Of a stretch of DNA of 64,000 nucleotides, positions 28,677-38,271 are shown one piece after another. The stretch lies in the NCBI RefSeq assembly GCF_000753795.1, contig NZ_JPEO01000005.1, positions 169,343-233,342 on the forward strand, read 5' to 3'. The stretch is from Shewanella mangrovi. Its GTDB lineage: Bacteria > Pseudomonadota > Gammaproteobacteria > Enterobacterales > Shewanellaceae. The notes beneath the pieces were generated by a model. That model saw nothing but the letters and a program-made list of their open reading frames with translations. It had not been told where the DNA came from and ran no database searches. A program made the position numbers and the translations under genes. The first letter of the stretch is position 1. Every line of letters starts with the position of its first letter.

Positions 28677-29252
28677 CTAAAGCGGGTTAATGGTCAGTCG
28701 CACATCGGCTTGCGGTAAGGTCAGCACCGCCTGGCTATGCCACTTGTCCGACTGTTGATATTCCACCGAGGCGATCAGTTTATCATCACGGCGCAACTGC
28801 CGACACAGGGCTTTACCACATTGTTGTTCACTGAGCTCAGCACCGCTGATGGCCTGTTGCAGCGCAGCCTGTGGCCAATACACCAATTGCAGCATCGCCA
28901 CTAAATAGTCGGCACGAAACTGCTCTCCCAGCAACATGCTTTGTTCACTACTCAATGTATGACCATCAAATTGCAGGGTAAACAACGCCTGTCCCAAGGG
29001 CGCTAAGCCGATGATGGTCATGTTCTGCGGCGTTAATGCTAACGACATGGTGAGCTGTTGTTGCTTATCGTAGCGTTTAAGTGTCACCAATTGGGTGAGT
29101 TCATCTGCTGGTGGCGCACTATGTTGCCATGGCAGTGGTGCAAGGCACTGATTGACGTCAGCAGCGAGCGTAATACAGCTGTGCTGTGACTGGCGCAATT
29201 GCTGACAGCCGCTGAGTAACATCACGATTAATATCAATATCATCCTGCTCAT
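28677..29252 (-). CDS. apeN: DUF3261 lipoprotein ApeN
   Basis: Lipoprotein of 191 residues. The signal peptide MSRMILILIVMLLSGC has a lipobox (Cys 16), followed by a DUF3261-type domain rich in beta strands. It is part of the export and attachment set with the LolA-like and MMPL proteins; the exact role is unknown. The start overlaps the apeM stop by 4 bases. Confidence 0.82.
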   Translation of the reverse strand: MSRMILILIVMLLSGCQQLRQSQHSCITLAADVNQCLAPLPWQHSAPPADELTQLVTLKRYDKQQQLTMSLALTPQNMTIIGLAPLGQALFTLQFDGHTLSSEQSMLLGEQFRADYLVAMLQLVYWPQAALQQAISGAELSEQQCGKALCRQLRRDDKLIASVEYQQSDKWHSQAVLTLPQADVRLTINPL

Positions 29253-31594
29253 GGCGACTCCTGCAATGTGTCAGCATCAGGCTTACTGAGTACGAACTGT
29301 AGCGCTAACAGTAGCGTGAACAGTATGCCTAACGTGAGCGTTTGCCCAAAAGCTGCAATCGCATGCGTTTGGCTAATGCCCAACAAGCCAAAGGCCAATA
29401 ATGTGGAGATGGCTGACAGCAATACGGCGAGCATAACCGACGCCGTTTGCTGCCCGGCATTGGCAAAAAACAGACTGTAATCGACACCAATACCAAAAAC
29501 CAAGATCAAGGCTAACGCGTGGAACAGGGTTAACTCAGCGCCGCCCCATCCAAGGCTACCTAGGGTCAGGAGTGTTGTCAGTATCGGCACCAGCGCGATC
29601 CGTAATCCTTGGGATTTGCCATAACGCCATACAAACAGCAATGCGGCGATCATCAGCGTTGCCGCCAGCAGCAGCATAGTTAACAGCCGGAAATGGGCCA
29701 TGGTACGTGAGATATCAGCGACCTTATCCACCAGTGTTATGCCAGTGAACTGCTGCGAAATGTGTGCGATGGCGCTGAGCTGATGAATGCCGCCAAGCAG
29801 CACTATGGCGGCATATTCATGCTGATTTGCCAGCCACAACTGCGCCAAACCACTTTGCTGTGCGGCAGACGTTTGCAGCCAGGTGTCGATTTCTAAGCGA
29901 GGACTGTGTTGATACTGCTGCGTGAGTGCGGTGGCAATACTGCCATCTAAGCCTAACTGCGGTAACACCTGTGCAAGGTGTTGATAGAGTAGACCTTGCA
30001 ATTGATGATTTTGCTGCTGTGTTTGTTCACTCGGTACAAAGCGCGACAGCGAGACAAAACTGCCCAATTGCTGTTGCTGCACTAACTTCGTCAGCGGGTC
30101 ACTGACCTGCTCTAAGCGTGTTAACAATTCCTGCTTGGAATCGGCGCGTACCAGCAGAAACTGGTTATCGGTGCCGCCGCTAAGTAGCTGCCGCAGTTGC
30201 TGTTCCTGCTGGGTAATATCCGCCGGGCTTTGTTGTAACTGGCGTACATCGTCATTACTGCTAAGTCGCCAACTCCCCGCCGCAATCAAAATCACCAACA
30301 GCCAACACCATGTTGTTGATAAGCGATGTTGCGGCAGGTAAGCGCTAAAGCGTTGTGCCCAGCGTAACGCGCGACTGCGTTGCAGTAAGCGGCTATTGGC
30401 CAATAAGGGATAAGCTAGCCACAAGGTCAGCCAAGTGAACACTAAGCCGGAGGCGCAAAACAGTGCCACTTGGCGCATACCGGGAAACGGCGTAAACGCG
30501 AGGGCAATATAGGCAATTACACTACTCAGTAATGCCAAACTCAAGGTGGGCATTATGTGTCGTAAACTGCTGACCGCTGACTCATCTCGGCTTGTTTGTT
30601 GTTGATGCTCAGCCCGTTGTAATCGGTCGCAATAAAAATGGAAGCTGTAATCAATAGCGATGCCCACTAGGCTGGTACCAAACACTAAGGTCAGCAGGTG
30701 CAGTTGTTGAAACGCGGTGAGCGTTACTGCCGTGGCTACGATAAAACTGCTGGTTAATGTCAGTAGTGCAATCGCGAGCGGCATCAGCGAACGAAAACAC
30801 CAAAGAACTAACAGCATCACACCAAGCAGCGAAATACCACCAATCACACTGATCTCCTGCTTAGCACTTTGGGTGGCAGCCGCGGCGTGAAATAGGGCCC
30901 CCGCTGTTAGCACGCTGATATCCTTTGGTAAGCCAGACAAGGCCAGATTCAGCGCGGTGAGCTGTTGCTGCTGCGCTTGAGGATTAAAGGCTGAACCTGC
31001 GCCTTTCGCACTGATCACCGCAGCATAACCTTGCCCTGTGGCGCGCAATAAAATGCCATCTTGTTGCTGATAATCTTGTCCGCCCGCGAGTGACTGCAGC
31101 CAATCGGGAAAAAGTAACAGCGGATCATTTGCCAGTAATGCACTATTGGCGCTACCAAATGGATTGTAGAGCTGCTGTTGAGCGTTCTCGATGAGTGGTG
31201 CAAGTTGTTGCCGTTGCAACAGCTGCCGTTGCTCAGTGGTGAGCAGTTGCATACGGTAGGGGAAATAAAAACTCGCTAACGTTTGCAGTGAGTTTGGAGC
31301 GCTGTAGATATCGTCAAAGGCATCACTCTGTTTAAGCTGGTCGATGACGAGTTTGGCCGCGCTAACCGCTACCGCTTGCTGGTCGGCCTGTAACGCTAAA
31401 TAGATGCGGTTGGCAAATTGCTGTTCTACGCGCGCCTGCGCTTGTTTGACTAACGAGTCTTGGTTGATATTGGGCAACATTGCCAGAATATCAGTTTCAA
31501 TACGCGCGCCGTGTTGCCATTGCCACAGGCCGGTAGCACTGATCAATATCAGCAAAGCTAACCATAGCGAGAACCCCAGCCGCGCGTTAGGCAT
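29249..31594 (-). CDS. apeM: MMPL/RND-type lipid exporter ApeM
   Basis: Large inner membrane transporter of 781 residues in the MMPL family, with two repeats of about six helices each around two periplasmic loops. Visible cues: the N-terminal helix (about 7-27), loop 1 to about 245, helices around 250-400 including GTSLVGIAIDYSFHFYCD, loop 2 (about 450-630), and the second cluster with LVFGIGVDYSLFFANAG. The two GIxxDYSxxF motifs are the charged pore residues of this family. It probably moves the finished aryl-polyene lipid towards the outer membrane. Confidence 0.9.
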   Translation of the reverse strand: MPNARLGFSLWLALLILISATGLWQWQHGARIETDILAMLPNINQDSLVKQAQARVEQQFANRIYLALQADQQAVAVSAAKLVIDQLKQSDAFDDIYSAPNSLQTLASFYFPYRMQLLTTEQRQLLQRQQLAPLIENAQQQLYNPFGSANSALLANDPLLLFPDWLQSLAGGQDYQQQDGILLRATGQGYAAVISAKGAGSAFNPQAQQQQLTALNLALSGLPKDISVLTAGALFHAAAATQSAKQEISVIGGISLLGVMLLVLWCFRSLMPLAIALLTLTSSFIVATAVTLTAFQQLHLLTLVFGTSLVGIAIDYSFHFYCDRLQRAEHQQQTSRDESAVSSLRHIMPTLSLALLSSVIAYIALAFTPFPGMRQVALFCASGLVFTWLTLWLAYPLLANSRLLQRSRALRWAQRFSAYLPQHRLSTTWCWLLVILIAAGSWRLSSNDDVRQLQQSPADITQQEQQLRQLLSGGTDNQFLLVRADSKQELLTRLEQVSDPLTKLVQQQQLGSFVSLSRFVPSEQTQQQNHQLQGLLYQHLAQVLPQLGLDGSIATALTQQYQHSPRLEIDTWLQTSAAQQSGLAQLWLANQHEYAAIVLLGGIHQLSAIAHISQQFTGITLVDKVADISRTMAHFRLLTMLLLAATLMIAALLFVWRYGKSQGLRIALVPILTTLLTLGSLGWGGAELTLFHALALILVFGIGVDYSLFFANAGQQTASVMLAVLLSAISTLLAFGLLGISQTHAIAAFGQTLTLGILFTLLLALQFVLSKPDADTLQESP

Positions 31595-32325
31595 TATTTA
31601 GCGCCTGCCGCGTTGAATCGTGCTTGCTCAGCGGCGGTTAGCGCACCTTGTTGCACGTTAAGTAATTTGATTTCGCTAACATCTTGCTGCCGTCCTAACA
31701 TCACTATGCGTTGCACCTCGTGATTGCCCAGCAAGACGATACGAGGCAGTAACTTGCTCAGTTCTGCATCGCTAGCGATTAAGCCTAAACGCCAGGGTTC
31801 AGCCGCCGCGGCGGGTTGCAGATAGAGCGTAAAATGTTGCTGTAAAAAATCGATATCAGCGCTCAAGAGTGCTCGCATCAGTTGCTGCAGTAAACTGCCC
31901 AGTTGTGACGGCGCAGCACTCGTACTTTGCTGACTGATATTACCCTGGCTATCGACCTGCGTCAGCGATTGCCCCTGCAAGATAAGCGTGGTGGCAAACG
32001 GCTGCAGTTGTTGCCAGTAAAAGCCAAGCTTGGGTGAAAACAGAAATTGCCCCTGACTCTGCAGCGGCTTCTTCAAGACCGTCAGCCAACGGGTTTGCTG
32101 AAATTGGCCGCGACTGGCTTGGGCAATTTGTAGCTGATGCATCAAATCCGTCAGCGCTGCAGTGGTGGCGGGCTGCTTGAATAATTCGTTGTAGTCGTCA
32201 GCTGTTGGTCGCAGCTCTGCGGCGCTAGCAGTGTGGAGCCACATTAACGCCGCTAGCATCAATGGCACTTGTTTAGCGAATTTCGCTATGGTGTTGGCAA
32301 AACTGCGCCACCGTCTCCTGCTCAT
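31594..32325 (-). CDS. apeL: LolA-like periplasmic carrier ApeL
   Basis: Protein of 243 residues with a long signal peptide (Arg-rich start, hydrophobic stretch about 20-36, ending ASA). It has a LolA/LolB-like half-barrel sequence (RGQFQQTRWLTVLKKPLQSQGQF, then LGFYWQQLQPFATTLIL). It probably carries the polyene lipid or a lipid intermediate across the periplasm. Overlaps apeK by 4 bases and shares its last base with apeM's ATG. Confidence 0.85.
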   Translation of the reverse strand: MSRRRWRSFANTIAKFAKQVPLMLAALMWLHTASAAELRPTADDYNELFKQPATTAALTDLMHQLQIAQASRGQFQQTRWLTVLKKPLQSQGQFLFSPKLGFYWQQLQPFATTLILQGQSLTQVDSQGNISQQSTSAAPSQLGSLLQQLMRALLSADIDFLQQHFTLYLQPAAAAEPWRLGLIASDAELSKLLPRIVLLGNHEVQRIVMLGRQQDVSEIKLLNVQQGALTAAEQARFNAAGAK

Positions 32326-32747
32326 TGTGCCTCCAGATAAGGCGCTAATCGCTCACGAAATACTGCCGGAGTTTCAAAGCATAACTCTTTGCTCTGCATC
32401 TCGACCGCCGCTTGAATGCTATAGCCCTTGGTGGTGCGCTCGCCACTGGCAATATCAAAAATCTGATACTGAATCTTCAACCGGTTTTCCCATTCCACTA
32501 GATGGGCTTCGATGCGGATTTTCTGCTCAAAGGTCGTGGGTTTGACATATTTGACTTGGGTATCGACGATCGGCCACATATAGCCTGACGCTTGCATCTG
32601 GCGATAGCCGTAATTGAGTTTTTCCAGCAACTTACAGCGGGCAACTTCAAAATACTTGAGGTAATTGCCGTGCCAGGTGATACCCATGGAATCGACGTCA
32701 AAAAACGGCACCTCCATCTCGACCGTTACGGTCAGTATTGATTTCAT
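32322..32747 (-). CDS. apeK: Acyl-ACP/CoA thioesterase ApeK (YbgC-like)
   Basis: Hotdog thioesterase of 141 residues from the ATG at 32747, which is preceded by the strong ribosome site GGGAGG inside an upstream in-frame ATG frame. The 4HBT motif VPFFDVDSMGITWHGNYLKYFEVAR holds the catalytic Asp and His region. It is thought to release or edit chains in aryl-polyene synthesis. An ATGA overlap joins it to the ammonia-lyase gene upstream. Confidence 0.87.
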   Translation of the reverse strand: MKSILTVTVEMEVPFFDVDSMGITWHGNYLKYFEVARCKLLEKLNYGYRQMQASGYMWPIVDTQVKYVKPTTFEQKIRIEAHLVEWENRLKIQYQIFDIASGERTTKGYSIQAAVEMQSKELCFETPAVFRERLAPYLEAQ

Positions 32748-34288
32748 TGTGGCACCTCCCATACGGCTTGTTGGATCTTGGCCAATGTATCACGCAGCGT
32801 TTGTTCGAGCGGACGATCTTCCTCAACTAATGGCAATTCTGCGGTCAGTTGGTTGAGCAATGTCGACAGCGACGGACTCAACTCCTGTTCACTGAGCTCG
32901 GCCTGACGTAGGCGTAATCTGATGCCCTGACTGACGGCCAGCAATGCGGCACTGGCGACTTGTTCGGTTAAGGTCAGCACTCGCAGTGCATCGCGCGCAG
33001 CGATTGTGCCCATACTCACCTTATCTTGGTTATGGCATTCGGTGGAGCGTGAAAACACGCTAGCAGGCATGGTCAGTTTCAATGCTTCGGCAGTCCACGC
33101 TGAGCAACCGATTTGCACCGCTTTAAAGCCGTGATTAATCACTTGCCGTGGCCCTTGGCTACCGGAGAGATTCGCAGGCAAGCCATTGTTAAATTTCGGG
33201 TCCATCAGCAGCGCCATCTGGCGATCCAGCAAGTCGGCTAAATTGGCGACGGCATTCTTAAGCGAATCCATCACAAAGGCGATATGGCCACCATAGAAAT
33301 GGCCGCCATGCAAAATATGTTCGCCTGCTGCATCCACAATCGGGTTGTCGTTGGCACTGTTCAGTTCGGTTTCAATGAACTGACGCATAAACGGCTGCGC
33401 ATCGACTAACACGCCGATGATATGAGGCGCGCAGCGGATTGAATAACGATCTTGCAAGCGATTGGCATTACGTGGGTGCTGATGATGTTGCAGATCATCG
33501 CGGATCCACTTAGCCACTTGCATCTGCCCCGGATGCGGTTTGGCATTAAACAGAATTTCATCAAAATGATGACTGTTGCCTTGCAGTGTGATGGACGCCA
33601 ACGCGGTAATCCGCGCACACAGGCGTGCTAAGTAATCTGCGCGTTGATAGGCCAAGCAGGCTAAGGCAGTCATCACCGCTGTGCCATTCATCAATGCCAG
33701 CCCCTCTTTAGGGCGCAGTACTAGCGGGGTGATATGCAGCTGCTGATAAACCGCGGCAGTCTCTTGAATCTCATTATTGAACAGCACTTGCCGCTCGCCT
33801 TGCAGCACTGCCGCTAAGTAAGAGAGTGGGGTTAAATCCCCACTGGCGCCAACAGAACCTTCTTCGGGAATGAGCGGTACTATGTTGCGGTTAAGCAGTT
33901 CCGTCAGGCGTTGCAATAGGGCGTAGCTGACGCCGGATTTGCCTTGTGCCAGCGAATTTAGGCGACAGACCATGACCGCGCGGGCTTGCGCTGAGCTGAG
34001 ATGTTGCCCCATGCCACAGCCATGAAAACGGGTCAGGTGCAGCGGCAGTTCTGCGACCAATGCTTGGTTAACTGCGACGGTACAGGAGTCGCCATAGCCA
34101 GTTGTGACGCCATAAACAACGCCTTCTTCGGCCAGTAAACTATCGATAAATTGCGCGCCGCGTTCAATGCTAGCCACGTATGCAGGCTGGTCATTGAGTT
34201 GCACAGAAGCGCCGGCAGCGACCGCCGCAACTTGGGCAATGGTTAACGTTTGTTGGCCAACGATAATCGGGTCAGCAACATGGCTCAT
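32744..34288 (-). CDS. Aromatic amino acid ammonia-lyase (HAL/PAL/TAL family)
   Basis: Protein of 514 residues that eliminates ammonia from an aromatic amino acid to give an aryl-acrylate. The self-forming MIO cofactor triad A148-S149-G150 (GSVGASGDLTPLSY), catalytic Tyr in VVYGVTTGYGDS (Y59) and NDNP are intact. The substrate-selecting pair appears to be F88-H89 (TRFHGCG), which differs from the usual Ser-His of histidine lyases. It is embedded in the pigment operon with ATGA overlaps on both sides. It therefore probably supplies cinnamate or coumarate as the aryl starter rather than degrading histidine. No hutU, hutI or hutG is nearby. Confidence 0.88.
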   Translation of the reverse strand: MSHVADPIIVGQQTLTIAQVAAVAAGASVQLNDQPAYVASIERGAQFIDSLLAEEGVVYGVTTGYGDSCTVAVNQALVAELPLHLTRFHGCGMGQHLSSAQARAVMVCRLNSLAQGKSGVSYALLQRLTELLNRNIVPLIPEEGSVGASGDLTPLSYLAAVLQGERQVLFNNEIQETAAVYQQLHITPLVLRPKEGLALMNGTAVMTALACLAYQRADYLARLCARITALASITLQGNSHHFDEILFNAKPHPGQMQVAKWIRDDLQHHQHPRNANRLQDRYSIRCAPHIIGVLVDAQPFMRQFIETELNSANDNPIVDAAGEHILHGGHFYGGHIAFVMDSLKNAVANLADLLDRQMALLMDPKFNNGLPANLSGSQGPRQVINHGFKAVQIGCSAWTAEALKLTMPASVFSRSTECHNQDKVSMGTIAARDALRVLTLTEQVASAALLAVSQGIRLRLRQAELSEQELSPSLSTLLNQLTAELPLVEEDRPLEQTLRDTLAKIQQAVWEVPQ

Positions 34289-35988
34289 TTATCTTCCTCA
34301 CGGCTCAGCGCGCTATCTTGGCGCCAAAAGTCATAAAAATTAAACCACTGCAGTGGTGCACGTAGCGCCATTTGTTCTAAACGCTCAGCATAAACGCGGC
34401 TAGCTTGCTGCAACCTTGCTGCTCGCTCAGCTCTTGCGCCAGTTAACGGTGCCGCAAAAGGTGTTAACTCAACGCTATAACGGCCGTTCTCGCGAATACA
34501 AAACAGGGTGTAAACCGGGCAATCGAGTAACCCTGCCAGAATAAACGGCCCTTCAGGGAAGGCAGCGGCTTCGCCTAAAAATGGTTGATATTGCACGCGG
34601 CCAATACTGTGGCGTGAGGTGCGATCGGCAGCAATCACGACCAACTCTCCAGCATCAATCTTTTGTTGTAACAACATCGCGGTGGCCGGGCTTAACTCCG
34701 ATACCTGCAGTAGATTGAGTTGGCTGTCGGGATTGAGCTGTTTAATGAGTTGATTGAAGTTAGCGCTGTGGTCGGTCATCACCATCACATTGACTTTGAT
34801 TTGTCGCTGATGGATAGAGATAGCGCGACACAACTCAATATTGCCGATATGCGACACCAGTAATACCGCGCCACGGCCAGACGCGAGTTGTGCGGCTAAC
34901 TGCTCTTTGTCAGGGAAATCGACCTGGCTGAGGGTGATGCGATCGCACCAAGCATCAACACGATCTAAAGCGGCATTACCAAAACTAATAAAGTGACGCA
35001 GGCTGTCGCGCCAACTGAGGGATTCGCCAAGATCAGGATGTTGCGGCTTCAGCCGCTTTACGCGTTGTAAAAAGTCTTGTGATGCATGCCGGGCGGCTTT
35101 ACCACTGACAAAGAAATAGACGATAACCGGATACATAATCAGTCGCGCCAACCAGTGCCCGCCTAAGCGGTAACAGGCCAGCAAAATCTTCATACCGAGC
35201 AAGCTGCCGCGCTCACTGATACTGGACCAGTGCTGTGTTGGGTGCGCTGCATCATCAGTATTGGCAAATTTCTGGCCGCTTAATTTGCGGCGCAACATGC
35301 CAAAAAGCAACCGCGTGTGCATCTTGCTGATCAGCCAGTTGTCGGCAAAGCCGCGAAAGTGGCTAACGCCGTTGTCCGGGTAGATCACCTTGGTGGGCAA
35401 GTGCAATGTGGGGACACCGCGCCAAAACAGGCGCACCATAATTTCAGTATCGAAATCCATACGTTCGCCAATCGGCTCACCGCTTTGCATCAGTTCATGA
35501 CACGCCGCTAACGGATAAATACGAAAGCCACACATCGAGTCTTGGATTTGCAAGCTGAGGGTTTCAATCCACACCCAAAAATGGGTGATATAACGGCCAT
35601 AGAGCCGCGCTTTCGGAATCGACTCATCATACTGCGGCTGGCCGCTGATTAAGGCGTGTGGCTGCTGCTCCGCTTTGGCAATCATTAATGGAATATCCGC
35701 CAGATTATGTTGGCCATCAGCATCCACCTGCAGCGCGTGTGAATAACCTGCCTGCCATGCGGCATTGAGCCCGGTTAGCACTGCGGCACCTTTACCACGG
35801 TTATAGGGATGGGTGATGAGCGTCACCCAATCATGCCGCTGTGCCAGTTCGGTGAGCAGATAGCGGGTGCTGTCATCAGAACCGTCATCCACCAAAAAAC
35901 AAGGCAAGCCTAACGGCGCTAATGCCTCTAGGGTGGCGGCGATATAGTGCTGATGGTTGTAATTGGGAATGACCAGCGCCAGCTTCAT
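34285..35988 (-). CDS. apeJ: Glycosyltransferase-acyltransferase fusion ApeJ
   Basis: Two-domain protein of 567 residues. Residues about 1-235 are a GT-A family 2 glycosyltransferase (VIPNYNHQHYI, VDDGSDDST, NRGKGAAVLTGLNAA, QVDADGQH). Residues about 305-560 are a lipid A type acyltransferase (LPLAT/HtrB-like; VSHIGNIELCRA, ADRTSR, PEGPFILAGLL). The fusion is standard for aryl-polyene loci and suggests attachment of sugar and acyl groups in building the lipid anchor. Overlaps apeI and the lyase gene by 4 bases each. Confidence 0.88.
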   Translation of the reverse strand: MKLALVIPNYNHQHYIAATLEALAPLGLPCFLVDDGSDDSTRYLLTELAQRHDWVTLITHPYNRGKGAAVLTGLNAAWQAGYSHALQVDADGQHNLADIPLMIAKAEQQPHALISGQPQYDESIPKARLYGRYITHFWVWIETLSLQIQDSMCGFRIYPLAACHELMQSGEPIGERMDFDTEIMVRLFWRGVPTLHLPTKVIYPDNGVSHFRGFADNWLISKMHTRLLFGMLRRKLSGQKFANTDDAAHPTQHWSSISERGSLLGMKILLACYRLGGHWLARLIMYPVIVYFFVSGKAARHASQDFLQRVKRLKPQHPDLGESLSWRDSLRHFISFGNAALDRVDAWCDRITLSQVDFPDKEQLAAQLASGRGAVLLVSHIGNIELCRAISIHQRQIKVNVMVMTDHSANFNQLIKQLNPDSQLNLLQVSELSPATAMLLQQKIDAGELVVIAADRTSRHSIGRVQYQPFLGEAAAFPEGPFILAGLLDCPVYTLFCIRENGRYSVELTPFAAPLTGARAERAARLQQASRVYAERLEQMALRAPLQWFNFYDFWRQDSALSREEDK

Positions 35989-36347
35989 GGATTGGCCTCT
36001 GTGCCAAAGGCAATACGGCCAGAGGCGAAGCGACGTTCGCCATCGGTTAAACTGAATTGCAGTTTTTGCTTCGCAACATCGTGTTTGATGGTCAGGGTAA
36101 CTTGTGTGTTTGGCACAATCAGTTGCTGAAATTTCAAGACTTCAATCTGGGCAATTGCCAGCGGATAACCGAACTGCTGACATCCCATGCGCACCGCCCA
36201 ATCGAGTTGGACCACGCCCGGCAGGATAGGATGATCGGGAAAATGGCCTGCAAATGCAGGATGATCGGCTGCAATCTGCAGTCGCCAACTGGCGCTGCAG
36301 GCATCGCTTTGATGTTCAAGAACGTGAGGAAGTTGAGATTTAGTCAT
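35985..36347 (-). CDS. apeI: 3-hydroxyacyl-ACP dehydratase ApeI (FabZ-like)
   Basis: Hotdog dehydratase of 120 residues from the ATG at 36347; a longer in-frame extension to 36449 lies within apeH and is unlikely. The FabZ/FabA catalytic motif is GHFPDHPILPGVVQLDW (about residues 31-47), with the His in GHFP and the Asp in the following helix. It partners ApeP in forming double bonds. The start overlaps the apeH stop by 8 bases. Confidence 0.88.
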   Translation of the reverse strand: MTKSQLPHVLEHQSDACSASWRLQIAADHPAFAGHFPDHPILPGVVQLDWAVRMGCQQFGYPLAIAQIEVLKFQQLIVPNTQVTLTIKHDVAKQKLQFSLTDGERRFASGRIAFGTEANP

Positions 36348-37713
36348 TATCAAACAGCTGCAGTATCTCCTGCAGACGAATTTTTCCTTGAGGATCCTGC
36401 GGCAGTTGCGCCGGATAACGCCAACGACGTGGTAGCGTGACCCGCTCAAACTGGTTTAACAGATGATTTTTCAGGGCATTGTTGACGCTGAGTTTACCAT
36501 TGCTGTTCAGCTCAACTTTACCCGCATCTGAGAGTTCGACTACAGCGCCGAGTTGTTGTCTTTGCCCTTCCAGCAGCACCAGATAACTTTGTGCTACCCA
36601 GGGGTGACTATTGAGTAGAGTCTCCATCTGCACCAGCGATAGTCGCTTCTCTTCAATTTTGACGACTCTGTCCAAACGGCCTTCGAGGCGGAATAAGTCT
36701 TCGCCTAACAGTGTGATGCTGTCGTCACAGCGTAATTGTTGGTCGTCGGCAAGGTAGGGCGATTTGAGCAGCAGTGCGCCATCGCTTTCATCACGAGCGA
36801 TTTGCATCGGGGCGAATGCCTTCCAGGCGGTTTCGGCACTATGTTGCCTGCGGTAGGCGATGCCACCCGTTTCGGTGCTGCCATAGACTTCAATGGGTAA
36901 GCTGGCAAAGACTTGGCGAATCCCCTGCGCTGCCTCCAGCGGCAGTGGACCACCTGAGCTAAAAATCAGACTCGGGACTTGGTGCTGGCGCTCAAAATTA
37001 AGTGCCTTCGGTAAGCGTGTGAGTTGCGCAGGGCTGCTGATAAGACATAGGTTAGGAAATAGCGCCATGTAGTAGCCCAAGGTTTCGGGATACTCGACTA
37101 AGTCACTTAAAAATGGACGGCTGGCTGCGAGTGGCCACAAAATCTTAAACAGCAAGCCATAGATATGCTGGTGGGTCACGGTGGCCACGACACTGCAATG
37201 TGGCAGATGTTTGGCAAAGGTTTGTTCCAGCACAGAAACTTCCGCATCAAGCTGGCGCAAGGTTTTACGCACCGCTTTGGGTTGGCCACTGGAACCTGAG
37301 GTAAACAGCAATAATTCGCCGTAATCTTGTCCCGCTGCCAAGCTTGGCCACGCATAACTCCCGGCGATATTTTGTTTGCGCAATGGCAGATATTCACCAC
37401 TATCACTGAGCGGTTGATCGGCTAACACACCATCAAATTCGCTTGCCAGTTGGCTGATGCTGCCGGGTTGCGTGTTTGCAGGCAAAATCAGTTGCTTGCC
37501 CGCGAGCAAGGCGGCACACAGGCCGACTGCAAATAAGTCACTTGATTCGCAGGCTAAAAGCCAGCGTTTTGCCGGTGATTGCAGCAGCTGCTGGTGTAGC
37601 TGATGCACTTGATTGGTAAACAGAGTCCCGGTCACGATATCGTGATGGTTAAAGCTAATCAGCTGTTGCGGCGCCGGACCTTGATCCAACCAAGTTTTCA
37701 GTAACTGTGTCAT
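36340..37713 (-). CDS. apeH: Aryl/acyl-ACP ligase ApeH (AMP-binding)
   Basis: Adenylating ligase of 457 residues that activates the starter aryl acid with ATP and loads it on a carrier protein. The P-loop is LLLFTSGSSGQPKAVRK (about residues 132-148), and the adenylate motif is VYGSTETGGIAYR. It is shorter than usual acyl-CoA synthetases, as ApeH proteins are. Given the ammonia-lyase in this operon, the likely substrate is cinnamate or coumarate, but this is inferred. Confidence 0.87.
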   Translation of the reverse strand: MTQLLKTWLDQGPAPQQLISFNHHDIVTGTLFTNQVHQLHQQLLQSPAKRWLLACESSDLFAVGLCAALLAGKQLILPANTQPGSISQLASEFDGVLADQPLSDSGEYLPLRKQNIAGSYAWPSLAAGQDYGELLLFTSGSSGQPKAVRKTLRQLDAEVSVLEQTFAKHLPHCSVVATVTHQHIYGLLFKILWPLAASRPFLSDLVEYPETLGYYMALFPNLCLISSPAQLTRLPKALNFERQHQVPSLIFSSGGPLPLEAAQGIRQVFASLPIEVYGSTETGGIAYRRQHSAETAWKAFAPMQIARDESDGALLLKSPYLADDQQLRCDDSITLLGEDLFRLEGRLDRVVKIEEKRLSLVQMETLLNSHPWVAQSYLVLLEGQRQQLGAVVELSDAGKVELNSNGKLSVNNALKNHLLNQFERVTLPRRWRYPAQLPQDPQGKIRLQEILQLFDND

Positions 37714-37722
37714 AACCGTCTC

Positions 37723-38271
37723 TTACGATCTTGTCAGCCAAAAGTGGCGGTACAACCATTCTCCGCCGGCTAATGTGCCTATCAATAGATAGGCAATGAA
37801 GCCATTGTAGAGCGTCCATGTCTGTATGCTGCTGCAGGTAGCCGTGTATAACGCTGCACTGCCATTAATGACAAATAAGCCACACCAAAGCCGGGTGACG
37901 TTACGCAGATAGGGACGAGCACTATCCGGTAAGTCGGGCTCTGTGATCCGCGCTAAGCGCTCCACCATACAGGGCGTTTTCCACAGCGACCCCGCAAATA
38001 GCACGAGCATGGCGGCATTTATCACCAGTGGATAAAACAGCAGCCATTGTTGTTGCTTGGCAATCGCGCTACCTATGGTTAACGCTAAGCCCAGGATTAG
38101 CGGCGCAATGAGCGCTTTTACTTGCTGCCTTTGCAACATTAAGCGTAGTAACAATAGTGCTGCGATGACCAGCGCCAGCAGATTACCTGGCAGATATTGC
38201 AAACCGAAATAGACTGCAAGCGGATAGCCAAGAAGTAGTATCAAGGTCAGAGCTTGCAGCAATGCGGTCAT
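37723..38271 (-). CDS. apeG: Membrane protein ApeG
   Basis: Hydrophobic protein of 182 residues with about six membrane helices (for example residues 5-24, 30-46, 54-70, 76-98, 128-146, 155-175). It matches by position and length the COG4648-type protein of aryl-polyene loci. Role unknown; perhaps a membrane assembly partner. Its ATG shares one base with the apeF stop. Confidence 0.78.
   Translation of the reverse strand: MTALLQALTLILLLGYPLAVYFGLQYLPGNLLALVIAALLLLRLMLQRQQVKALIAPLILGLALTIGSAIAKQQQWLLFYPLVINAAMLVLFAGSLWKTPCMVERLARITEPDLPDSARPYLRNVTRLWCGLFVINGSAALYTATCSSIQTWTLYNGFIAYLLIGTLAGGEWLYRHFWLTRS

Noticed and set aside
32744..34288. Calling the ammonia-lyase a histidine utilisation gene (hutH)
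   Set aside because: No hutU/I/G/C genes are nearby, the gene sits inside the pigment operon, and the selectivity residue is Phe rather than Ser.
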